From: Soonwooa sp. | GTDB taxonomy: Bacteria > Bacteroidota > Bacteroidia > Flavobacteriales > Weeksellaceae | DNA: 52,870 nucleotides | Direction: 5' to 3' | NCBI RefSeq assembly: GCF_030151385.1 | Contig: NZ_JASLDS010000001.1 | Span: forward strand, 1-52,870 | In this document: positions 35,703 through 43,857 of the stretch, one piece after another | Numbering within the stretch: the stretch's first letter is position 1 | Layout of the letters: each line of letters begins with the position of its first letter | Translations under genes and position numbers: made by a program | Notes under the pieces: model-generated | What the model was told of the DNA's origin: nothing | What the model saw: the letters and a program-made list of their open reading frames with translations, nothing else | The model's database searches: none

Positions 35703-37433
35703 TTATTCTTTGATAATTTTTTTGTTTGCAACAGATGAATCACTAAAATGTATTGTCAGAAGGAAGCTTCCTCTTGATAATGAGGATAAATCTAGTTGTG
35801 CTGATGCTGAATAAGTTTTAAGTAATTTTCCAGATATATCATATACTGAAATTGACTTTATTTTTTTATTCGAGTCAATATTTAATGTGGATTTTACTGG
35901 GTTCGGATAGATGTTTAACGCCTCCACATTGCTTTCATGGGTCGCAAGGTTCGATATTTTTTTGACTTCTGATTGATTTGAAAATTGATTTCCTGCATCT
36001 ATACTTTTTATTGACCAATAGATATCTTGCGGTAATTCTTCAAGTTCTAAAAACCATTTTTTAGTTGTTACAATATATTTTGCAATGTCAGCTTTGTCAT
36101 TAGTTGTACCGAGGCTTATCTTATACTTTAGACCATCGACTGGAGTTTTGTCATCTGTAGCGCCGCTCCATTCTAGATTTAATTTTTTTCCCGCAATAGT
36201 ATGAGAAAGGATTGTTGGAGGTGTAGGCTTGGTATTTATTAGGTTGTTATCATTAGTATACAATTTTGTAACAGAAGGATAATTGGTCGCATCCCAGTCA
36301 AAACCACTAATAAATACATCCAAATTATTGTCATTATTAAAGTCTGCCAATTGAACATTGGTAACACCACCTAATTGTGTAATATTTTCTTCTTCAAAAA
36401 GTTCGAAGTTTTTTGATGTTGGGTTATAAGTATATATTTTGGTAACAGCTTCGTTTTCATCATTATCGCCACTTAATATAATATCAGGATATCCATCTTT
36501 GTTAATGTCTCCCACATCAATTGCTTTGGAGCCACTTGCATTTGCTACACCTTCTATATCAGTGTCTCGTTGGGTAAAACTACCATCTCCATTATTTTTA
36601 AAATATCTGAAAACATTATCGTAATCTTCATTGCTGCCAATTGCCACAATATCTTGGTATCCATCGCCATCAAAATCTGCTATTGCAAAAGAACTTTGTG
36701 TAAGAGGTTCGAAATTTTGCGCTTCAACAAGTTTTTCGCCATCGTTGATGTACAATTATGGCTGATAATCTTTGTCTAGGCCAGAAACTAGGAAATCTAA
36801 ATGTTGATCATTGTTGAAATCAACTATTTTGAAGCTTCCATTTTGTGTGCCTGGTAAGAAGTTTTTATTTTTTTGGAATTTACCACCTGTATTTTTATAG
36901 TAATCCATTTCGAAAACAATTCCAACTCCAGATTGATACTCAACACCATTTATGAAATAGTCCATTTTGCCATCATGGTTAAAGTCGGCTAATTCTATCG
37001 AACTGTATATTTTGCCTACATCGCTTTTGTCTAAGACAAAACTTCCATTATTATTGATGTAGACATATGTTTTGTGATTAACAATATCTTGGTAACTAAG
37101 ACCAACACTTACAATATCCAAATCACCGTCATTGTCAATGTCGATAAATTTTATGTCACCAAGATGTACAGGCGCTTGTAGGACTTGATGTTCAGTTAAC
37201 TTCCCATTAATATTTTTATAGATATATGTTACCGTGGTGTCAACATTGCCGTCTTCGTCACTATCGATTGCACCTGTAATTGCAATATCCAAAAAGCCAT
37301 CGTTATTGAAATCGCCAACACTACTCGAGCTGTAGTAAAAGTCCTTAAAGTTTGTGGTTTGCTCAACAAAGTTTTGCCCTTGATAAAATGCAGCCATAGC
37401 GAAAACTGACAAAAAAGAAAATTTTAATTTCAT
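35703..37433 (-). pseudogene. FG-GAP/VCBS-repeat T9SS protein interrupted by an in-frame UAA
   Basis: One frame of 576 codons plus stop, broken by TAA at codon 226 (36756-36758): KDYQP, stop, LYINDGEKL continues without a frame change. The protein has signal peptide MKLKFSFLSVFAMAAFYQGQ, at least seven FG-GAP/VCBS calcium-binding repeats on both sides of the stop (DFNNDGFLDIAITG, DIDNDGDLDIVSVG, DFNHDGKMDYF, DFNNDQHLDFLVSG, DFDGDGYQDIVAIG, DINKDGYPDIILSG, DFNNDNNLDVFISG), an Fn3-like linker, and a T9SS type A sorting domain (LNIYPNPVKSTLNIDS ... KKIIKE). The likely parent codon was AAA (Lys) or CAA. An alternative start at the TTG right after the stop would give no signal peptide. The whole gene sits between 73-bp direct repeats. 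Confidence 0.85.
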
Positions 37434-37527
37434 AACGTTATTTTTATTTGCTCTAAATTAATATTATAAATGTAGATTTTATGAATTGACGATTATAAAA
37501 TAATTTTATGATTGTTGTCATAAGAAA

Positions 37528-37600
37528 AATCCCAAGCCTTTTGAGACTTGGGAAAACTTAACTTTAGTATTAGAAAATGATTTAGTGTAATATTTGTGTT
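37528..37600. repeat. 73-bp direct repeat, copy 2 (with lyase terminator)
   Basis: Covers the lyase stop codon region (37582-37600) and its terminator hairpin CCCAAG...CTTGGG at 37531-37552, which has a T tract on the minus strand. This copy is the functional one; copy 1 is at 35473-35545. Confidence 0.9.
37531..37552 (-). terminator. Terminator of the PLP-lyase gene
   Basis: Stem CCCAAGCCT / AGACTTGGG with one wobble pair; followed on the minus strand by ATTTTTC. Confidence 0.75.
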
Positions 37601-38787
37601 GAAACCAAACAAGCGCGCATCTTTTCGTAAGTACGTTTGATGTCATTGTCTAGGCCAATTGAGAAGCGAATAAGTCCATCCGATAATCCCATACTTTTTC
37701 TTTCCTCTTCGGGGATTTCTGATGATGTCGAACTTCCCGAAGCCGAGAATAATGTTTTGTAAAATCCAAGACTTACAGCAAGATAGCCAAGGTTTTCATG
37801 TTGCATCATTTCCATGACTTCATTAGCTTTTTGGGTTGTCCCTACATCTAAAGTCAATAGTCCGCCATAACCATATTCTTCACGCATCATCGATTTGTAA
37901 AGTTGGTGGTCTTTATGTGATTGTAGACCTGGATATTTAACAACTAATCCATCTTTTTCGAACATTTCAGCAAGATAAAGTGCATTGTGGCTGTGTTGCT
38001 TCATTCGTATGTGAAGCGTTCTTAGGTTTTTAAGAATATTAGCGGCACGAAGACTGTCCATCGTCGGACCAAGGAGCATACAAGCGCCAGAATTTACATT
38101 TTTAAGATCGTTGATAAAATCTTGCGTTCCGCAGATAACGCCACCAACAGTGTCGCTACTTCCGTTAATGAATTTTGTTAAACTATGGATAACGACGTCT
38201 GCACCTAATTCTTTGGGTGAAATGCATAAAGGCGAAAACGTGTTGTCAACAACCAATTTTAGATTGTGCTTCTTAGCGAGTTGTGATAAAGCGGCAATAT
38301 CGGCAACTTCCAAAAGAGGATTGCTTACAGATTCGCAATACAATACTTTTGTGTTTTGAGTAATGGCTGCCTCTACCAAATCCAATTTTGTAATATCAAC
38401 AAAGCTTGTATTAATATTATAATCTGGCAGAAAATTTTTCATAAATGCATAAGTCCCGCCGTAGATTGTTCTGCTGGATACAATGTGATCGCCAGCTTTG
38501 CAAAGTTGCATCAATACTGAGGTAATTGCGCCCATTCCAGAGGCAGTAACATTCGCAGCTTCTGTTGCTTCCATTTGTGCCAAAGCTTCACCCAAATATA
38601 AATTGCTAGGCGAGGAGTGGCGCGAGTAAAGATAGCAACCATCGGTATTGCCTTCGAAGGTATCAAACATTGTTTTAGCCGACAAAAAGGTGTAAGTCGA
38701 ACTATCAGAAATGGAAGGATTAACACCACCAAATTCCCCAAAGTATTGTAAGTCTTGTATGTTATTAGCTGGATCGAATGTATTCAC
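37582..38787 (-). CDS. PLP-dependent Cys/Met metabolism enzyme (methionine gamma-lyase-like)
   Basis: A 401-residue fold-type I PLP enzyme of the Cys/Met metabolism family (cystathionine gamma-synthase, methionine gamma-lyase). The PLP lysine is Lys205 in HSLTKFINGSSD, with Asp181 (VVDNTFSPL) binding the pyridine nitrogen and CYLYSRHSSPSN giving the Tyr/Arg phosphate contacts from the partner subunit. The position where Pseudomonas methionine gamma-lyase has its activity Cys is Gly here (IYGGTYAFM), so methionine gamma-lyase is likely but not certain. I take the GTG at 38787 (MNTFDPANNIQDLQYFGEFGG) as start; a TTG 18 bases upstream is the alternative. Divergent from an Lrp/AsnC regulator, which suggests control by an amino acid. 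Confidence 0.82.
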   Translation of the reverse strand: MNTFDPANNIQDLQYFGEFGGVNPSISDSSTYTFLSAKTMFDTFEGNTDGCYLYSRHSSPSNLYLGEALAQMEATEAANVTASGMGAITSVLMQLCKAGDHIVSSRTIYGGTYAFMKNFLPDYNINTSFVDITKLDLVEAAITQNTKVLYCESVSNPLLEVADIAALSQLAKKHNLKLVVDNTFSPLCISPKELGADVVIHSLTKFINGSSDTVGGVICGTQDFINDLKNVNSGACMLLGPTMDSLRAANILKNLRTLHIRMKQHSHNALYLAEMFEKDGLVVKYPGLQSHKDHQLYKSMMREEYGYGGLLTLDVGTTQKANEVMEMMQHENLGYLAVSLGFYKTLFSASGSSTSSEIPEEERKSMGLSDGLIRFSIGLDNDIKRTYEKMRACLVSTQILH

Positions 38788-38804
38788 GTTGATTATTTTA
38801 TACA

Positions 38805-38893
38805 AATATTGCAGAAAGTATTAAATATTACAATATGTGAATTGATATTTGGATAATATTACATTATATGTATTGTTTGTTAGATAATATTGC
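38805..38893. promoter_or_regulatory. Probable Lrp/AsnC operator region
   Basis: Four copies of AATATTRC occur in the divergent promoter region, starting at 38805, 38824, 38855 and 38886, with spacings of 19, 31 and 31 bp; 31 bp is about three helical turns. The last copy lies between the -33 and -7 elements of the regulator gene. Such phased AT-rich half-sites suit Lrp/AsnC octamers that wrap DNA. Confidence 0.5.
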
Positions 38894-38902
38894 TTAGATT
38901 TG
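38873..38902 (+). promoter_or_regulatory. Promoter of the Lrp/AsnC gene
   Basis: TTG, 19 bp, then TAGATTTG (38895-38902): full Bacteroidetes promoter 30 bp before the ATG at 38933. Confidence 0.65.
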
Positions 38903-38932
38903 ATTTTAAATTACACCCTAATAGAATATTTT

Positions 38933-39394
38933 ATGAATCTTGATGATACAGACAAAAAGTTGTTAATGCTTCTCCAAGAAGACTCGAAAATGACGACAAA
39001 GGAAATTGCTAATCAACTTAACCTTTCGGCAACGGCAGTCTACGAAAGAATTAGAAAGCTCGAAAAAAATAAAGTGATAAAAAAATATGTGGCTTTAATT
39101 GATCGAGAATTAGTTAATCGTGATTTTGTGGTGTTATGTCACATCAAGCTTACACAGCATAAAAAAGAATACCTTCAAGAATTTGAAAAGGAAATTTTAG
39201 ACTTACAAGAAGTAATGGATTGTTTCCATGTGAGTGGAGATTTCGATTATATTCTAAAAATTGGTGTTGCTAATATTAAAGAATATCGAAGTTTTATTGT
39301 TAATAAATTGACGGTTGTTAAACATATTGGAAGTTCACACAGTGCTTTTGTCATTGGCGAAGTTAAATCAACAACAGCAGTTTCTATCATATAA
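38933..39394 (+). CDS. Lrp/AsnC-family transcriptional regulator
   Basis: A 153-residue regulator with an N-terminal winged helix-turn-helix (about 1-60; LDDTDKKLLMLLQEDSKMTTKEIANQLNLSATAVYERIRKLEKNKVI covers it) and a C-terminal RAM/AsnC ligand domain (about 65-145) with the usual VMDCFHVSGDFDYILKIGV. Proteins of this family form octamers and respond to amino acids. It is divergent from the sulfur amino acid enzyme with 145 bp between the two starts, a common layout for a regulator and its target; phased AATATT repeats there are candidate operators. Start at ATG 38933 follows a full promoter. It ends at a perfect bidirectional terminator. Confidence 0.9.
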   Translation: MNLDDTDKKLLMLLQEDSKMTTKEIANQLNLSATAVYERIRKLEKNKVIKKYVALIDRELVNRDFVVLCHIKLTQHKKEYLQEFEKEILDLQEVMDCFHVSGDFDYILKIGVANIKEYRSFIVNKLTVVKHIGSSHSAFVIGEVKSTTAVSII

Positions 39395-39428
39395 AAAAAA
39401 CCAGTCAATTAATTGACTGGTTTTTTTT
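39393..39428. terminator. Perfect bidirectional terminator
   Basis: 36-bp uninterrupted palindrome with core CCAGTCAATT / AATTGACTGG and eight A/T on each flank, between convergent lrp-type and tsf genes. Confidence 0.92.
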
Positions 39429-39450
39429 GCTTTTATGACCTAATCTAGGA

Positions 39451-40272
39451 TTATAGGCTAACTCTTACGAATCCTACAACTTTTAGATCACCGTTAACTG
39501 ACTTTACATAATCAGCTACTGACATACCACCATCTTTGATGAATGCTTGGTGTACCAAAGTGTTGTCTTTGTAGAATTTCTGCATTTTACCTTTAAGGAT
39601 GTTATCGATAATGTTAGCAGGTTTACCTTCTTTAGTTAAGATATCTCTTTCGATTTCTAATTCTTTGTCGATAGTTTCTTGAGAAACTTGAGTTTCGTCA
39701 AGTGCGATTGGATTCATCGCAGCAACTTGCATAGAAACAGCTTTAGCAGCTTCTTCAGCGCCATCTACTTTTGCAGAAAGAGCAGTGATAGCAGCGATTT
39801 TGTTACCAGCGTGGATGTAAGCTCCTACGAAAGGACCTTCGATTCTTTCGAAAGCACCGATTTCGATTTTTTCTCCGATAACACCAGTTTGCTCGATTAA
39901 TTTATCAGCAACTGTAATTCCGTGGAAATCTGTAGCCAATAACTCTTCTTTAGAAGCAGCTGTGATAGCCATTTCTGCCAATTCGTAAGCTAACTCTACG
40001 AAAGCTTCGTTTTTAGCAACAAAGTCAGTCTCACAGTTAAGAGAGATAATAGCACCTAACGTGTTATCTTCGTTAACTCTTGCGATAACTGCACCTTCAG
40101 TCGACTCTCTGTCAGCTCTGTTAGCTGCAACTTTTTGTCCTTTTTTTCTTAAGATTTCAATTGCTTTTTCGAAGTCACCTTCTGCTTCTACTAATGCTTT
40201 TTTGCAGTCCATCATACCTGCACCTGTTGTGTTTCTTAGCTTTGCTACGTCTGCTGCTACTGGTGTATACAT
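39451..40272 (-). CDS. tsf: Elongation factor Ts
   Basis: A 273-residue EF-Ts that recharges EF-Tu with GTP. The N-terminal UBA-like domain reads VAKLRNTTGAGMMDCKKALVEAEGDFEKAIEILRKKG, followed by the hallmark LNCETDFVAKNEAF (TDFV contacts EF-Tu), two core subdomains and the C-terminal FIKDGGMSVADYVK. The length is typical for Bacteroidetes. It stands alone rather than next to rpsB. A TATATTTG -7 element at 40334-40341 gives a leader of about 55 nt. Confidence 0.97.
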   Translation of the reverse strand: MYTPVAADVAKLRNTTGAGMMDCKKALVEAEGDFEKAIEILRKKGQKVAANRADRESTEGAVIARVNEDNTLGAIISLNCETDFVAKNEAFVELAYELAEMAITAASKEELLATDFHGITVADKLIEQTGVIGEKIEIGAFERIEGPFVGAYIHAGNKIAAITALSAKVDGAEEAAKAVSMQVAAMNPIALDETQVSQETIDKELEIERDILTKEGKPANIIDNILKGKMQKFYKDNTLVHQAFIKDGGMSVADYVKSVNGDLKVVGFVRVSL

Positions 40273-40333
40273 ATTTGTAATGATTTTTTAAATTTTAAAA
40301 AAAGTGATATATTTAATCGTTTTTTTAGCGTGG

Positions 40334-40341
40334 CAAATATA
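40334..40341 (-). promoter_or_regulatory. -7 element for tsf
   Basis: TATATTTG on the minus strand, 61 bp before the ATG at 40272. Confidence 0.55.
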
Positions 40342-40409
40342 CTAAAATATCCACAAACTAAAAAGATAGATTCTACGTTAAATATATGTGAATGTAATTT
40401 TTGCTTACG

Positions 40410-40964
40410 ATGAAGAAAATATTTTTATTTGTTTTAATGATGCTTACAGGACTTTACTATGCGCAGGTAAGTGTCTTTGCGGCGATGAGTTCTAATGATC
40501 CTAATGTTGTGCAGTCTTTTATAACGGCCAATCCTAAACATCCTAAAGTTCCTGAATTAAAAAAGAAACTCATGAATATGCGCTATGTTGGTGGTTCTGG
40601 AGGCGGCGATGTTGCTGCTGAACCTAAGATTTCGAACTTAACTCCAAAAAAATTAGAAAAGAATATCAATAAATCCAAAACTTCGGAGAGTGCAGAAAAG
40701 ACAGCCGCTGTTTTGACCAACTTATTTAGTAATGATAAGAATAACAAGGAAACGGTTTTGCAAATTGTGAATCGTTCTGCATGCGAATTGGTTGTTAAAA
40801 TTAATGGTAAAAAATTCTACAACCTCAATGTTTCTTCTAAGAATCAAAACTATATCCTTATTGAAAAAGGAAACTACAACATTACAACTTCCATCTGTGG
40901 TGCATCTTATACATCCAGCAAAACTATTAACGCAAATACTGTAATTACTTTAGGTGTTAAATAA
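40410..40964 (+). CDS. Secreted protein with conserved two-Cys C-terminal domain
   Basis: A 184-residue exported protein with signal peptide MKKIFLFVLMMLTGLYYAQ. A short helical segment (FITANPKHPKVPELKKKLMNMRY) and a Gly/Lys linker precede a beta-rich domain (about 95-184) with Cys in RSACELVVKI and TSICGASYTSSKTI. This domain matches the C-terminal half of the lipoprotein at 26215-26841, including both Cys and the repeated YTSSKTI-like strand, so they are paralogues with different anchoring. Function unknown; the two Cys could form a periplasmic disulfide. I chose ATG 40410 over the in-frame TTG at 40401. Divergent from tsf. Confidence 0.72.
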   Translation: MKKIFLFVLMMLTGLYYAQVSVFAAMSSNDPNVVQSFITANPKHPKVPELKKKLMNMRYVGGSGGGDVAAEPKISNLTPKKLEKNINKSKTSESAEKTAAVLTNLFSNDKNNKETVLQIVNRSACELVVKINGKKFYNLNVSSKNQNYILIEKGNYNITTSICGASYTSSKTINANTVITLGVK

Positions 40965-41007
40965 ATCGCAAGTAACATTTTCAAAAAGTGATAAAAGATT
41001 AAGGCAT

Positions 41008-41040
41008 AAAAAAACGCTTCAGATTTCTGAAGCGTTTTTT
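41008..41040. terminator. Bidirectional terminator
   Basis: Stem AAAAACGCTTCAGA / TCTGAAGCGTTTTT with 2-nt apex, T tract both ways; between convergent genes. Confidence 0.9.
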
Positions 41041-41048
41041 GTTTTTTT

Positions 41049-42005
41049 CTAACCTTTGAATTCTCCCATATCGATAAACTTCTCTTGACGATCTTTCATT
41101 AGTCGATCTCCAGAATGTTTTGATAATGTTTTAATGTCTTTTAAAATAACTTCTTTAACATTTTCAAAAGTTTGTTTTGGATCATAATGTGCACCTCCAA
41201 GTGGTTCCGGGATAATGCCATCAATCAATTTTTCTTTTAACATGTCAGGCGCAGTCAACTTCATTGTAGCCGCTGCAGTTTCTTTGTACTCCCAACTTCT
41301 CCAAAGAATTGCTGAACAGTTCTCCGGCGAAATAACGGAATACCAAGTATTTTCTAACATATAGACGCGGTTACCAACACCAATACCTAAAGCACCACCC
41401 GAAGCACCTTCACCAATAATAATGGTGATAATTGGGGTTTTCATTTGGCACATTTCTAAGATGTTTCTTGCAATGGCTTCACCTTGTCCGCGTTCTTCAG
41501 CTTCCAGACCTGGATAAGCTCCTGGTGTATCGACCAAAGTTACAATAGGAATGTTGAATTTCTCTGCTAACTTCATTAGACGTAAAGCTTTGCGGTAACC
41601 TTCTGGATTCGACATTCCAAAACGACGATGTTGTCTTTCTTTAGTTGTTCTACCTTTTTGAGTCCCAACAATCATGACACTTTCGCCATTTATTTTGATA
41701 AGTCCACCAACCATCGCTGGATCGTCACCAAAATTACGGTCGCCGTGCAATTCTACAAAGCTATCTTCATCAGCAATTCCTTTGATATAGTCCAAAGTGT
41801 ATGGTCTATCTGGGTGACGAGATAGTTGCACACGTTGCCAAGGCGTTAGGTTTCCGTATATTTTTTTCTTGGTAGCAAGAATTTTATCTTCAATCTTTTT
41901 GCAAGATTCTTTAACATCTACACCGCTTTCTTCACCTACTAGAGCACATTTGTCATATTGCGCCATAAGGTCTTGTACCGGTTGTTCAAAATCTAAATAT
42001 TCCAT
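41049..42005 (-). CDS. accA: Acetyl-CoA carboxylase carboxyltransferase subunit alpha
   Basis: A 318-residue AccA, one half of the carboxyltransferase that moves CO2 from biotin to acetyl-CoA to make malonyl-CoA for fatty acid synthesis. The crotonase-fold motifs are visible: LTPWQRVQLSRHPDRPYTLDYI, GDRNFGDDPAMVGGLIK, VTLVDTPGAYPGLEAEERGQGEAIA, and IGEGASGGALGIGVGNRVYMLENTWYSVISPE. The partner AccD is not in the window; AccB and AccC are at 50702-52628. It follows gltX on the same strand with a 74-bp gap, and TATTTTTG (42029-42036) in that gap suggests its own promoter. Confidence 0.96.
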   Translation of the reverse strand: MEYLDFEQPVQDLMAQYDKCALVGEESGVDVKESCKKIEDKILATKKKIYGNLTPWQRVQLSRHPDRPYTLDYIKGIADEDSFVELHGDRNFGDDPAMVGGLIKINGESVMIVGTQKGRTTKERQHRRFGMSNPEGYRKALRLMKLAEKFNIPIVTLVDTPGAYPGLEAEERGQGEAIARNILEMCQMKTPIITIIIGEGASGGALGIGVGNRVYMLENTWYSVISPENCSAILWRSWEYKETAAATMKLTAPDMLKEKLIDGIIPEPLGGAHYDPKQTFENVKEVILKDIKTLSKHSGDRLMKDRQEKFIDMGEFKG

Positions 42006-42028
42006 TGTTTGTATAAGAATTCAATTTT

Positions 42029-42036
42029 CAAAAATA
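42029..42036 (-). promoter_or_regulatory. -7 element for accA
   Basis: TATTTTTG on the minus strand, 23 bp before the ATG at 42005. Confidence 0.45.
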
Positions 42037-42079
42037 GCGTTTTTTTATAACATCTAAATTTTTTAAAAATCGAAATGTA

Positions 42080-43594
42080 TTATTTAATGTTAGAAATCGC
42101 GTTTTTAAGTCTCAAAATACTCTCATCTTTTCCAAGAATTGAAAGAATGTCTGGTACATCTGGTCCTTTTAATTCTCCTACTAAAGCTAATCGAAGTGGC
42201 ATCATAACTTTGCCCATTCCAAGTCCTTTTGCTTCTGCAAAATCATGAATAGCTTGCTTAAGCGTTTCTGGCTCAAATGCTTCGACTCTGCTCAGCATGC
42301 CTGCAAAATCTTGCATAAGATTTCCTGTTTCTTCGTTCCAAGCTTTTTTGCTCGCTTTTTCGTCGTAAGAAGTTGGCGCTTCGAAGAAGAATTTACTATC
42401 ATTGTAAATATCTTTAATGAAACTAGCTCTTTCCTTCATCAAAGAAACAATCTTTAACAACGTATCATCATTTAAACTTGAATTTTTAACCTCATCCAAA
42501 TCTTTGAACAATTCTAAAACTTCTGCATCTGATTTTTTAATTAAATATTCGTGGTTAAACCAAACTGCTTTTTCTGGGTTAAATCTTGCACCGGCTTTGT
42601 GAACTTTGTGAAGATCAAATTCAGAAATCATTTCATCCATTGTCAAGATTTCTCTATCATTTGCCGGACTCCAACCTAACAATGCTACCATGTTGATGAA
42701 TGAATCTGGGAAATAACCTGATTCCTTGTATCCTTTCCAAACATCACCGCTTTCTGGATCTTTGAAGTCCATCGGAAACACAGGAAAACCAAACTTAGCG
42801 CCATCTCTTTTGCTTAATTTTCCTTTTCCTTCAGGTTTTAAAATCAATGATAAATGTGCAAATTCTGGCGCTTCCCAACCCATTGCTTCGTACAACAAAA
42901 CGTGAAGTCCCATAGATGGCAACCACTCTTCACCACGAATAACGTGTGAAATTTTCATTTCGTGATCATCGATAATATTGGCAAAATGGTAAGTTGGCAT
43001 TCCATCTTTTTTTACCAAAACTTTATCATCCAATGTATCCGTATTTACACTAAAATTTCCACGGATAATATCTTCCATATTCAATTGACGACCAACTGGC
43101 ATTTTGAAACGTACAACATACGGAATGCCATCTGCTTTTAGTTTTTCAACTTCTTCATTAGAAAGTGTTAAACTATTTTTCATGCGATTTCTCGTAAAAT
43201 TATTGTAAGCGAAAACCTCACCTTTAGCCTCAAATTCAGCACGAATCGCATCTAGCTCTTCTGGAGTATCAAAAGCGATATAAGCGTAATCCGTTTTTAA
43301 GATTTGCTCAGTGTATTTATCATAAATATCACGTCTTTCCGATTGACGATAAGGTCCGTAAGGTCCGCCGTGGATTGGGCTTTCATCAGGGATTAATCCG
43401 CACCATTCCAAAGATTTCATAATGTAATCTTCAGCACCTTCCACGTATCTTGCCGTGTCTGTATCTTCAATTCTTAATACAAAATCGCCTCCATTATGTT
43501 TAGCGAAAAGATAATCATATAATGCAGTTCTTACACCACCCAAATGCAAAGCACCTGTAGGACTTGGCGCAAAACGGACTCTTACTCTTTCCAT
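42080..43594 (-). CDS. gltX: Glutamyl-tRNA synthetase
   Basis: A 504-residue class I aminoacyl-tRNA synthetase that charges tRNA-Glu. The HIGH-type signature RFAPSPTGALHLGGVRTALYD is near residue 7, followed by LRIEDTDTARY, and the KMSKS-type motif is KLSKRDGA near residue 260. The C-terminal anticodon-binding helical domain is complete. The length is normal. A TAAATTTG element (43615-43622) lies just upstream. Whether it is discriminating or also charges tRNA-Gln cannot be told from this window. Confidence 0.96.
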   Translation of the reverse strand: MERVRVRFAPSPTGALHLGGVRTALYDYLFAKHNGGDFVLRIEDTDTARYVEGAEDYIMKSLEWCGLIPDESPIHGGPYGPYRQSERRDIYDKYTEQILKTDYAYIAFDTPEELDAIRAEFEAKGEVFAYNNFTRNRMKNSLTLSNEEVEKLKADGIPYVVRFKMPVGRQLNMEDIIRGNFSVNTDTLDDKVLVKKDGMPTYHFANIIDDHEMKISHVIRGEEWLPSMGLHVLLYEAMGWEAPEFAHLSLILKPEGKGKLSKRDGAKFGFPVFPMDFKDPESGDVWKGYKESGYFPDSFINMVALLGWSPANDREILTMDEMISEFDLHKVHKAGARFNPEKAVWFNHEYLIKKSDAEVLELFKDLDEVKNSSLNDDTLLKIVSLMKERASFIKDIYNDSKFFFEAPTSYDEKASKKAWNEETGNLMQDFAGMLSRVEAFEPETLKQAIHDFAEAKGLGMGKVMMPLRLALVGELKGPDVPDILSILGKDESILRLKNAISNIK

Positions 43595-43614
43595 TGTTTG
43601 AAAAATTTAGAGTG

Positions 43615-43622
43615 CAAATTTA
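43615..43622 (-). promoter_or_regulatory. -7 element for gltX
   Basis: TAAATTTG on the minus strand, 20 bp before the ATG at 43594. Confidence 0.5.
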
Positions 43623-43857
43623 CGAATTTTGAATCGAATGTATTAGTTTTAGGAACGTGTTTAATTTTTATTGCTAAAATTTTTATATCTATTTTGATAT
43701 GTATTTTTAATTTATATTTGGAGAGTAAGCAGACTATGTTAAAAATACAAGTAGTTAACTAAATTAAAAGAATTTTGAAATTTAATTTAGTTTTCATGGT
43801 ACTGCAGTTTGGAAAGCTTTGGTAGAATTATGAATCAGTTGTAAATAGGTGTGTATC

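Noticed and set aside
32895..37433. Stop-codon recoding (UAA as sense) in this organism
   Set aside because: Essential genes in the window (rplM, rpsI, rpsB) end in TAA at the expected place, so a general reassignment is excluded.
35473..37600. Insertion sequence bounded by the 73-bp repeats
   Set aside because: No transposase between the repeats and the repeats contain host gene and terminator sequence rather than transposon ends.
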